NCBI RefSeq assembly: GCF_014451325.2
Contig: NZ_JACSCH020000011.1
Span: 186,001 to 250,000, forward strand
Length of the DNA: 64,000 bases
From: Streptomyces sp. CB02980
Lineage (GTDB): Bacteria > Actinomycetota > Actinomycetes > Streptomycetales > Streptomycetaceae
Direction of reading: 5' to 3'
Every line of letters begins with the position of its first letter. The first letter of the stretch is position 1. Shown here one piece after another: positions 1-8,192 of this stretch. Under the pieces are notes generated by a model. It was not told where the DNA came from and did not search any database. It saw only the letters and a program-made list of their open reading frames with translations. The position numbers were made by a program, and so were the translations under genes.

Positions 1-1275
<1,275 letters not shown>

Positions 1276-1295
1276 CCGCTCCCACCTGAACGAGA

Positions 1296-1323
1296 GGCGC
1301 CCGGACCACACGGTCCGGGCGCC
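1296..1323 (+). terminator. Stem-loop terminator after the radical SAM gene
   Basis: Perfect 12-bp inverted repeat GGCGCCCGGACC / GGTCCGGGCGCC with an ACAC loop, 20 nt after the stop codon. There is no long T-tract, as is usual in Streptomyces. Confidence 0.75.
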
Positions 1324-1363
1324 CTTGTCTGTGGACGGTGGTCGAGCGGTAACGCTTGCGTGA

Positions 1364-1397
1364 CGGCCCGGCGAAGGGGAAACCCTTCGCCGGGCCG
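1364..1397 (+). other. Perfect 15-bp hairpin closed by a GAAA tetraloop
   Basis: CGGCCCGGCGAAGGG and its exact complement flank GAAA, a GNRA tetraloop. The hairpin ends 16 nt before the ATG at 1414. A second terminator is not needed here, since one lies at 1296-1323. It may instead be a 5' stabilising or regulatory hairpin in the mRNA of the next gene. A TAACGC box at about 1351 could be its -10 (weak). Confidence 0.6.
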
Positions 1398-1413
1398 GTA
1401 CGTCGTTCTGGGC

Positions 1414-2049
1414 ATGAACACGGAAAACCCGGGCTGTCTGACCGGGGTGGCGCGCGCCGTCGCCCTGGTGATCGTCCTGCCCATCCGGCTGATCTGGGAC
1501 GCCTTCGCCTTCTGCCTGAAGCAGCTGTGGCGCTGGATCCTCGCCCCGATCGGCCGGGCCCTCGGATGGCTGATCCACTACCTGATCGTGGTACCGCTGC
1601 GATTCCTGTGGGAGTGGGTGCTCGTTCCGGTCGGCCGGGCCCTCTGGTGGCTGATCGACCTGCTGATCGTCACTCCCCTGGAATGGCTCTGGCGCTGGGT
1701 CCTCCTCCCCGTCCTCAAGGCCCTGTGGTGGGTCGTCGACCTGCTGATCGTCACTCCGCTGACCTGGCTCTGGCGGTACGTGCTCGCGCCCGTCGGCCGG
1801 GCGGCAGGCGCCGTACTCGCCTGGGCGTGGCGGATCGCCGGCCTGATCCTGCGGGCCGTCGGCCGGGCGATCGGCTGGGTCCTGTGGAACGTGATCGGCC
1901 GGCCCCTGGCCTGGGTGTACCGGGTGGTCCTCACCCCCGTGGGCCACTGGCTGCGGGCCTGGGTGTGGGCGCCCGTCGCCGCCGCCGCGCGGGCCGTCCG
2001 CACCGCCGCCCGGGAGGTGCGGGTCGCTCTCTTCGGCGGACTGCGGTGA
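1414..2049 (+). CDS. Trp-rich membrane protein built of 27-residue repeats
   Basis: This predicted protein of 211 aa has no family I recognise. Residues 40-120 are three consecutive 27-residue units sharing the pattern VxxPxxxALWWLIDLLIVxP and ending in WLW or FLW. A decayed fourth unit follows, then an Ala/Arg-rich tail. The units are hydrophobic with regularly spaced Trp, Pro and Arg, and look like stacked amphipathic or re-entrant membrane helices. I prefer ATG 1414 to the in-frame GTG 1360, because the latter would place the strong 1364-1397 hairpin inside the coding region. No clear Shine-Dalgarno is seen at either start. Function unknown; integral or peripheral membrane location is inferred. 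Confidence 0.7.
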   Translation: MNTENPGCLTGVARAVALVIVLPIRLIWDAFAFCLKQLWRWILAPIGRALGWLIHYLIVVPLRFLWEWVLVPVGRALWWLIDLLIVTPLEWLWRWVLLPVLKALWWVVDLLIVTPLTWLWRYVLAPVGRAAGAVLAWAWRIAGLILRAVGRAIGWVLWNVIGRPLAWVYRVVLTPVGHWLRAWVWAPVAAAARAVRTAAREVRVALFGGLR

Positions 2050-2136
2050 CCCGGCCCGGGGAACCGGAGGCGGCCCGGGCGCGTACTCTGGGTAGTACAA
2101 CGAACGTCCCCGGCGCGGTGCCCGCCCCCGAGATCT

Positions 2137-2152
2137 CCCCGCGAAAGCGGGG
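2137..2152 (+). other. Short GAAA-tetraloop hairpin upstream of the TIGR03936 gene
   Basis: CCCCGC-GAAA-GCGGGG, a 6-bp perfect stem about 85 nt before the preferred start codon at 2237. It shares the GNRA-loop design of 1364-1397. It may be part of a structured 5' leader. Confidence 0.45.
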
Positions 2153-2236
2153 GTGAACCGGGCGGGACCCCCGAGGCAACCCGTACATCTCGTGGACGGC
2201 GCCACCCGCGCCGCCCCGCACCGAGGAGAAGAACCA

Positions 2237-3070
2237 CTGGGCAAGCGACAGCCCGAAGGCCCGCCGCCCGCACCGGCGGTGCAGCGCATCCGACTGCGCT
2301 ACACCAAGCGCGGCCGCCTCCGGTTCACCAGCCACCGTGACTTCCAGCGCGCTTTCGAGCGTGCGCTGCGCCGTGCCGAGGTGCCCATGGCGTACTCGGC
2401 CGGCTTCACCCCGCACCCCAAGGTGTCGTACGCCAACGCCGCCCCCACGGGCACGGGCTCCGAGGCCGAATACCTGGAGATCGCCCTCACCGAGGCACGC
2501 GACCCGGAGACCCTGCGGGTCCTGCTCGACGACTCCCTCCCGGCCGGCCTCGACATCACCGACGCCGTCGAGGCCCGCACCTCGGGCCTCGCCGACCGGC
2601 TCACCGCATCCATCTGGGAGCTGCGCCTCGAAGGCGTCACCGTCGAGGACGTGGAGAAGGCCGCCGAGGCGTTTCTCGCGGCCGAGACCGTGGAAGTACA
2701 GCGCAAGACCAAGAACGGCGTCCGCACCTTCGACGCACGCTCCGCGGTCAGCGAGCTGACGGTAGCCGCTCCCCAGGGCGATCCCCAGGGTGATAGGCCG
2801 CTGGACAGCGCCTGTGCGATACTGCGGCTGGTTGTTCGGCACGTGACACCTGCCGTACGACCCGACGACGTCCTGTCCGGTCTCCGAGCTGTGGCCGACC
2901 TGGCGCCGCCGGTCCCCGCTGCGGTGACCAGGCTGGCGCAGGGGCTCTTCGACGAGGAGTCCGGCACGGTGACCGACCCGCTCGCGCCCGACCGCGAGGC
3001 AGTCAAGGCCGCATCTACCACGGCCGCCGCGACCGCCTCTGCGACGGCGCCGGGTGCCGGCATCGCGTAG
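2237..3070 (+). CDS. TIGR03936/DUF2344 family protein (radical SAM-associated)
   Basis: The protein carries the family signature RIRLRYTKRGRLRFTSHRDF followed by AYSAGFTPHPKVSYANA. It partners TIGR03960 radical SAM proteins, and in some bacteria the two are fused. Start choice: an in-frame CTG at 2237 has an excellent GAGGAG Shine-Dalgarno at 2223-2228, giving 277 aa that begin just before the conserved block. The upstream alternative, GTG 2153, adds 28 unconserved residues and abuts the 2137-2152 hairpin. CTG initiation is therefore my preferred but unproven reading. The C terminus is Ala/Thr-rich. No catalytic function is known; an accessory role for the neighbouring radical SAM enzyme is inferred. 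Confidence 0.85.
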   Translation: MGKRQPEGPPPAPAVQRIRLRYTKRGRLRFTSHRDFQRAFERALRRAEVPMAYSAGFTPHPKVSYANAAPTGTGSEAEYLEIALTEARDPETLRVLLDDSLPAGLDITDAVEARTSGLADRLTASIWELRLEGVTVEDVEKAAEAFLAAETVEVQRKTKNGVRTFDARSAVSELTVAAPQGDPQGDRPLDSACAILRLVVRHVTPAVRPDDVLSGLRAVADLAPPVPAAVTRLAQGLFDEESGTVTDPLAPDREAVKAASTTAAATASATAPGAGIA

Positions 3071-3303
3071 GGAGCGGTCGTCGTAGCGCAGCCCTGGTAC
3101 TCGGGAGCCACCTGGGTCGGGCAGCGCACAGACCAGGAGACTTTCGCCAGGCCGTACGCACAGGGCGTACGGAACCGGCGAGCCAGACATAGAGCTCCCG
3201 TGCGGCGCCCGCGCCCCGGACGGCGGCACCGCGCCCCAGGCGCGACCGTGCCACCGGACCGGACCAAGACGCGGCGCCCGGGAGCGTGACGGGAGAACCC
3301 CGC
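3071..3303 (+). promoter_or_regulatory. 233-nt leader region of the RNase E gene
   Basis: Noncoding gap before rne. It contains a perfect 8-bp hairpin CCGTACGC / GCGTACGG at 3152-3172. RNase E in E. coli autoregulates through its structured 5' UTR; whether this leader does so is only inference. Confidence 0.35.
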
Positions 3304-6300
3304 ATGCTCGAGTCCAACGAAGACACCAACGCCCCCGGTGACAAGCTGCCGCCGCGCCGCAGGCGCCGCGCCGCTTCCCGCCCCGCCGGTCCGCCGGTGA
3401 CGGGCGCGACCGCCGAGACCACAGCGGCCACGCCGGCCGCCGAGACCGCGGCCGTGGAGGCCGCCCCGGCCGAGACCGAGGCCGCACCCGCGCCGCGTGC
3501 CCGCCGCAGGGCCACCCGCAAGGCCACCGCACCGGCCGCGGAGACCGCCGCACCCGCCGTGGAGACCCCGGAGCCGGTCGTGGAGACCCCCGCCGCCGAG
3601 GCCCTCGCCCCCGAGGCCGTCGAGGAGGCCCCCGAGGCCGCCCCGGCCCGCACGCGCCGCCGCGCCACCCGTAAGGCCACCTCGCCGGTGACCTCCCCGG
3701 TCGCCGCCGAGGCCCCCGAAGAGACCGCCGCGGTCACGCCGGCCGAGCCGGTCGCCGAGGAGGCCCCCGAGGCCGCCGCGCCGGCCCGCGCCCGCCGCCG
3801 CGCCACCCGTAAGGCCACCGCCCCGGCCGGCGCGGGGGTCGTCGCCTCCGAGACCGAGACCGCGGAGGCCGTGGCCGCTTCCGCTCCGGCCGCTGAACCG
3901 GTGGTCGCTGCCGCTCCGGCCGTCGCTGCCGCTCCGGCCGAGGCCGAGCCCGCCCCGCGTACCCGCCGCCGCGCCACCCGCAAGGTCACCTCGCCCGAGG
4001 TGACCACCGAGGCCGCCGCCACCACCGAGGCCGCCGCCACCACCGAGGCCGCCGCCACCATCGAGGCCGCCGCCACCGGTGAGTCGCTGCCGACGGCCGC
4101 CGTCGCGCAGATCGCCGCCGACGAGGCCGAGGTCGCCGCCGCCGAGACCGCCGCCACCCGTGGCCGCGGCCGCCGCCGCGCGACCTCCCCGCAGTTCACC
4201 TCCGAGCCCGCCCCGACCCGCGAGTCGCGCCGTGCCGCGCGCCCCTCCGTCGCCGTCTTCCAGGCGCCGGTCTTCACCGAGCCGATGTTCCAGACCCCGG
4301 AGACCGCCGCCGCGGCCGCTGCCGCCGCCCCGGAGGAGCCGGAGGACGACGAGACGGTCGAGGAGATCGAGCTCGTCGAGGCCGAGGTCGAGGCCGAGGT
4401 CGAGGAGACCCCCGAGCCCGCCGAGCGCCCCGAGGGCTCCCGCCGTCGCCGTCGCCGCCGTGGCGAGCCCGTCGCCGTCGAGCCCGTCCCGGCCACCGTC
4501 GCCGACGAGCCCGAGGTCGAGGCCGTCGCCGACGAGGTCGAGGAGGCCGAGGAAGCCGAGGAGGCCGACGACTACGAGGACCGCCCGTCCCGTCGTCGCC
4601 GCCGTGGCGGCCGTCGCCGTCGTCGCGGTGAGCTCACCGAGATCGAGGAGTCCGAGGAGGGCGAGGAGCCGCGCTCCGACGAGTCCGACGAGACCGAGGA
4701 GTCCGAGGACGGCGAGGAGGAGCACGACGAGGCCGAGGCCTTCGCCGGCGGCTCCAGCAGCTCCCGTCGCCGTCGTCGTCGCCGCCGTCGCAGTGGGGAC
4801 GCCTCCGCCGACGTCGAGGGCACCGACGAGGAGGGCGTCCGTACGGTCGTCAAGGTCCGCGAGCCCCGCCCGGCCCGTGAGAAGGCCGAGCCCGGCACCG
4901 GCGCCGACGAGGTCCAGTCCATCAAGGGCTCGACCCGCCTGGAGGCCAAGAAGCAGCGCCGCCGCGAGGGCCGTGAGCAGGGCCGTCGCCGCGTCCCGAT
5001 CATCACCGAGGCCGAGTTCCTGGCCCGCCGCGAGGCCGTCGAGCGCGTCATGGTCGTCCGCCAGAGCGGCGAGCGCACCCAGATCGGCGTCCTCGAGGAC
5101 AACGTGCTCGTCGAGCACTACGTCAACAAGGAGCAGGCCACCTCGTACGTCGGCAACGTCTACCTGGGCAAGGTCCAGAACGTCCTGCCGTCCATGGAGG
5201 CCGCCTTCGTCGACATCGGCAAGGGCCGCAACGCGGTCCTGTACGCCGGTGAGGTCAACTTCGAGGCGCTCGGCATGGGCCACGGCCCGCGCCGCATCGA
5301 GACCGCCCTCAAGTCCGGCCAGTCGGTCCTCGTCCAGGTGACGAAGGACCCGATCGGCCACAAGGGTGCCCGTCTGACCAGCCAGGTCTCGCTGCCCGGC
5401 CGCTACCTCGTGTACGTCCCCGAGGGCTCGATGACCGGCATCAGCCGCAAGCTCCCGGACACCGAGCGCGCCCGCCTCAAGACCATCCTCAAGAAGATCG
5501 TCCCCGAGGACGCGGGCGTCATCGTGCGCACCGCCGCCGAGGGCGCGAGCGAGGACGAGCTGCGCCGCGACGTCGAGCGACTGCAGGCGCAGTGGGAGGA
5601 CATCCAGAAGAAGGCGAAGAGCGGCAACGCCCCGACGCTGCTCTACGGCGAGCCGGACATGACCGTCCGGGTCGTCCGCGACATCTTCAACGAGGACTTC
5701 TCCAAGGTCATCGTCAGCGGTGACGAGGCGTGGGAGACCATCCACGGCTACGTGCACCACGTCGCCCCGGACCTGACCGACCGCCTGTCCAAGTGGACGA
5801 GCGAGGTCGACGTCTTCGCGACGTACCGGATCGACGAGCAGCTCATGAAGGCGCTCGACCGCAAGGTCTGGCTGCCCAGCGGCGGCTCGCTGGTGATCGA
5901 CAAGACCGAGGCGATGATCGTCGTCGACGTCAACACCGGCAAGTTCACCGGCCAGGGCGGCAACCTCGAAGAGACCGTGACGAGGAACAACCTCGAAGCG
6001 GCCGAGGAGATCGTGCGCCAGCTCCGGCTGCGCGACCTCGGCGGCATCGTCGTCATCGACTTCATCGACATGGTCCTGGAGTCCAACCGCGACCTGGTGC
6101 TGCGCCGCCTCCTGGAGTGCCTGGGCCGGGACCGGACCAAGCACCAGGTGGCCGAGGTCACCTCGCTCGGCCTGGTGCAGATGACCCGCAAGCGGGTCGG
6201 CCAGGGCCTCCTGGAGTCCTTCTCCGAGACCTGCGTCCACTGCAACGGCCGCGGTGTCATCGTGCACATGGAGCAGCCGAGCACCGCCGGTGGCGGTGGC

Positions 6301-7251
6301 GGCGGCAAGCGCTCGAAGAAGCGTGGCCGCGGCGGCGCCGAGCACGTCCACGAGCACGAGCACGCCGAGGTCACCGAGCCCACCGAGACGGACGGCGAGA
6401 CCACCGAGGCCGAGACCGAGGCCGAGGTCGCCGCCGAGCTGGCCGCCCCGGTGGCCCTGCCCGAGCCGATCGCCGCGGACGAGGAGCTGTACGGCTCCAT
6501 CGCCGAGGCGGAGGCCGCCGCGACGCGCGGTCGTGGCCGTCGTCGCGCGACCCGCCGGGTGTCCGCGCCGGCCGCCCCGCGGTCGGTCGTGGAGACCGAG
6601 GCCGTCGAGTTCGAGGCGAAGCCGAAGGCCGAGCCGAAGCCGGAGCCCGTGGCGGCGCCGGAGCCGGTCGTCGAGCCGGAGCCCGTCGTGGCGCCGGTCG
6701 CCGAGGCCGTCGTCGAGCCGGTCGCCGAGCCGGTGGTCGAGGAGACCGCCGCCCCGGCCCCGCGCGGCCGTCGCCGTGCCACCCGCCGGGCGACCTCCCC
6801 GGTCGTCTCGACCACGGAGCCGGCCGCCGCGCCGACCGTCGTCGAGCCGGTCGTCGAGACCGCCCCGGAGCCGGAGCCCGTCGTGGCGCCGGTCGCCGAG
6901 CCCGTTGCCGAGGAGGCCCCCGTGGCCGCCCCGCCGCGCGCCCGCCGCCGGGTGGTCCGTAAGGCCACCGCTCCCGCCGGTTCGCCCTCGGGCGCCGAGG
7001 ACGCGGCCGTCGTCGTGGTGACCACGGCCCCGGCCGAGGCCGCCGAGACGGCTCCGGAGGCCGCCGAGGCCGAGCCCGCCCCCGTCAAGAAGACGGCGGC
7101 GCGGAAGACCGCGGCGAAGAAGACCACGGCCAAGAAGGCCGCCACCAAGAAGACGGCGGCGACCAAGAAGACCGCGGCGAAGAAGACCACCACCAAGAAG
7201 GCCCCGGCCAAGAAGGCGGCGGAGAAGACCGCCGCCCCGGCCCAGGACTGA
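3304..7251 (+). CDS. rne: Ribonuclease E/G (RNase ES type) with basic repeat arms
   Basis: Endoribonuclease for rRNA/tRNA processing and mRNA decay, 1315 aa. ATG 3304 has a GGGAGA Shine-Dalgarno and is preferred to GTG 3286. The catalytic core lies at about residues 580-990. It has an S1-like region (GERTQIGVLEDN to AAFVDIGKGRNAVLY), the catalytic acidic segments VVDVNTGKF (about 873) and VIDFIDM (about 917), and the Zn-link CVHC at 977-980. Unlike E. coli RNase E, long low-complexity arms flank the core on both sides. They carry eight copies of an RRRATRKATSP-like basic motif, five before and three after the core, set in Ala/Pro/Glu-rich linkers. The tail is a histone-H1-like series of KKTAAKK repeats. 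The arms probably bind RNA or degradosome partners. Confidence 0.97.
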   Translation: MLESNEDTNAPGDKLPPRRRRRAASRPAGPPVTGATAETTAATPAAETAAVEAAPAETEAAPAPRARRRATRKATAPAAETAAPAVETPEPVVETPAAEALAPEAVEEAPEAAPARTRRRATRKATSPVTSPVAAEAPEETAAVTPAEPVAEEAPEAAAPARARRRATRKATAPAGAGVVASETETAEAVAASAPAAEPVVAAAPAVAAAPAEAEPAPRTRRRATRKVTSPEVTTEAAATTEAAATTEAAATIEAAATGESLPTAAVAQIAADEAEVAAAETAATRGRGRRRATSPQFTSEPAPTRESRRAARPSVAVFQAPVFTEPMFQTPETAAAAAAAAPEEPEDDETVEEIELVEAEVEAEVEETPEPAERPEGSRRRRRRRGEPVAVEPVPATVADEPEVEAVADEVEEAEEAEEADDYEDRPSRRRRRGGRRRRRGELTEIEESEEGEEPRSDESDETEESEDGEEEHDEAEAFAGGSSSSRRRRRRRRRSGDASADVEGTDEEGVRTVVKVREPRPAREKAEPGTGADEVQSIKGSTRLEAKKQRRREGREQGRRRVPIITEAEFLARREAVERVMVVRQSGERTQIGVLEDNVLVEHYVNKEQATSYVGNVYLGKVQNVLPSMEAAFVDIGKGRNAVLYAGEVNFEALGMGHGPRRIETALKSGQSVLVQVTKDPIGHKGARLTSQVSLPGRYLVYVPEGSMTGISRKLPDTERARLKTILKKIVPEDAGVIVRTAAEGASEDELRRDVERLQAQWEDIQKKAKSGNAPTLLYGEPDMTVRVVRDIFNEDFSKVIVSGDEAWETIHGYVHHVAPDLTDRLSKWTSEVDVFATYRIDEQLMKALDRKVWLPSGGSLVIDKTEAMIVVDVNTGKFTGQGGNLEETVTRNNLEAAEEIVRQLRLRDLGGIVVIDFIDMVLESNRDLVLRRLLECLGRDRTKHQVAEVTSLGLVQMTRKRVGQGLLESFSETCVHCNGRGVIVHMEQPSTAGGGGGGKRSKKRGRGGAEHVHEHEHAEVTEPTETDGETTEAETEAEVAAELAAPVALPEPIAADEELYGSIAEAEAAATRGRGRRRATRRVSAPAAPRSVVETEAVEFEAKPKAEPKPEPVAAPEPVVEPEPVVAPVAEAVVEPVAEPVVEETAAPAPRGRRRATRRATSPVVSTTEPAAAPTVVEPVVETAPEPEPVVAPVAEPVAEEAPVAAPPRARRRVVRKATAPAGSPSGAEDAAVVVVTTAPAEAAETAPEAAEAEPAPVKKTAARKTAAKKTTAKKAATKKTAATKKTAAKKTTTKKAPAKKAAEKTAAPAQD

Positions 7252-7257
7252 CCGGTG

Positions 7258-7294
7258 GGTGCGGGCCGCCCCCTGACCGGGGGCGGCCCGCACC
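7258..7294 (+). terminator. Terminator after rne
   Basis: Perfect 16-bp inverted repeat, GGTGCGGGCCGCCCCC at 7258-7273 and its complement at 7279-7294, with a 5-nt loop. It starts 6 nt after the stop codon. No T-tract. Confidence 0.85.
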
Positions 7295-7306
7295 GAACGG
7301 GCGAAT

Positions 7307-7336
7307 TTGACCCTCCGAGGCAGCCGCCCGTAACCT
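7307..7336 (+). promoter_or_regulatory. Housekeeping-type promoter for rplU-rpmA
   Basis: TTGACC (7307-7312), an 18-nt spacer and TAACCT (7331-7336) match the vegetative sigma factor consensus. It lies just after the rne terminator, so rplU has its own promoter. The predicted transcript has a leader of about 150 nt. Confidence 0.65.
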
Positions 7337-7342
7337 AGACCG

Positions 7343-7496
7343 TCGGCGTGTCTATCGACGCGTCGCGCCTCTGAGCAACTTCCCTCCCGCTCGTCGGGAG
7401 AGGCCGCTCGTCCGATTCCCGGAACGCCGCGGACCCTCGGGTCCGTGTGAGTGGCTGGCTTCAGAGGTTTCGATCCCGAGTGAGAGAGAGATCCGC
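7343..7496 (+). promoter_or_regulatory. Structured 5' leader of rplU
   Basis: The leader between the predicted TSS and the GTG start contains hairpins CTCCCG/CGGGAG (7384-7400) and GGACC-CTCG-GGTCC (7431-7444). Ribosomal protein operons are commonly autoregulated through such leaders. Control by L21 here is inference. Confidence 0.35.
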
Positions 7497-7817
7497 GTGT
7501 ACGCCATCGTGCGCAGCGGTGGTCGCCAGCACAAGGTTGCTGTCGGCGACATCGTTGAGGTTGACAAGATTTCCACTGCCAAGGTTGGCGACACGGTCGA
7601 GCTCTCGACCCTGCTCGTTGTCGACGGCGACGCCGTGACCAGCGACCCGTGGGTCCTGGCCGGCATCAAGGTCACGGCCGAGGTCGTGGACCACCACAAG
7701 GGCGCCAAGATCGACATCCTGCGCTACAAGAACAAGACCGGCTACCGCCGTCGCCAGGGTCACCGCCAGCAGTACACGGCGATCAAGGTCACCGGTATCC
7801 CCGCGGCTGCGAAGTAA
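7497..7817 (+). CDS. rplU: 50S ribosomal protein L21
   Basis: 106 aa, starting MYAIVRSGGRQHKVAVGD, the typical L21 N terminus, with the basic KTGYRRRQGHRQ stretch near the end. It binds 23S rRNA in the large subunit. GTG start with a GAGAGAG Shine-Dalgarno. rpmA follows 13 nt later, forming the conserved rplU-rpmA pair. The Prp protease gene that separates them in Firmicutes is absent, consistent with L27 lacking a cleavable N-terminal extension here. Confidence 0.98.
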   Translation: MYAIVRSGGRQHKVAVGDIVEVDKISTAKVGDTVELSTLLVVDGDAVTSDPWVLAGIKVTAEVVDHHKGAKIDILRYKNKTGYRRRQGHRQQYTAIKVTGIPAAAK

Positions 7818-7830
7818 GAGGGACTGAGAC

Positions 7831-8085
7831 ATGGCACACAAGAAGGGCGCATCGTCCACCCGGAACGGGCGCGACTCCAATGCCCAGCGGCTCGGCGTGA
7901 AGCGCTTCGGCGGTCAGGTCGTCAACGCGGGTGAGATCCTGATCCGCCAGCGTGGCACCCACTTCCACCCGGGCTCCGGCGTCGGCCGTGGCGGCGACGA
8001 CACGCTGTTCGCCCTGCAGGCCGGTTCGGTGCAGTTCGGCACCCACCGTGGCCGCAAGGTCGTGAACATCGTTCCGGTCGCCTGA
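7831..8085 (+). CDS. rpmA: 50S ribosomal protein L27
   Basis: 84 aa, beginning MAHKKGASSTRNGRDS, the standard L27 N-terminal tail that reaches the peptidyl-transferase centre. It contains the signature RQRGTHFHPGSGVGRGGDD. There is no N-terminal extension needing proteolysis. Cotranscribed with rplU and followed by a strong terminator. Confidence 0.98.
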   Translation: MAHKKGASSTRNGRDSNAQRLGVKRFGGQVVNAGEILIRQRGTHFHPGSGVGRGGDDTLFALQAGSVQFGTHRGRKVVNIVPVA

Positions 8086-8101
8086 TCGGTTCATTTTGCG
8101 G

Positions 8102-8140
8102 AGGCGGACCTCACTTCCCGGTCGGGAAGCGGGTCCGCCT
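8102..8140 (+). terminator. Terminator of the rplU-rpmA operon
   Basis: AGGCGGACC pairs with GGTCCGCCT, with an inner CTTCCCG/CGGGAAG stem; the sequence TTTCG follows. It separates rpmA from obgE. Confidence 0.8.
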
Positions 8141-8192
8141 TTCGCGTGTTACTAGATAGACATTCCGCACGTATTCAGATGGAGGCACACCC

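Noticed and set aside
1360..1413. GTG 1360 as start of the Trp-rich repeat protein
   Set aside because: It would place a perfect 15-bp hairpin inside the first codons and lacks a ribosome site; ATG 1414 begins at the hydrophobic part.
2299..7293. 1664-aa open frame on the minus strand opposite the TIGR03936 and rne genes
   Set aside because: It mirrors real coding sequence; composition is Gly/Leu/Arg-biased shadow, with no ribosome site or recognisable domain.
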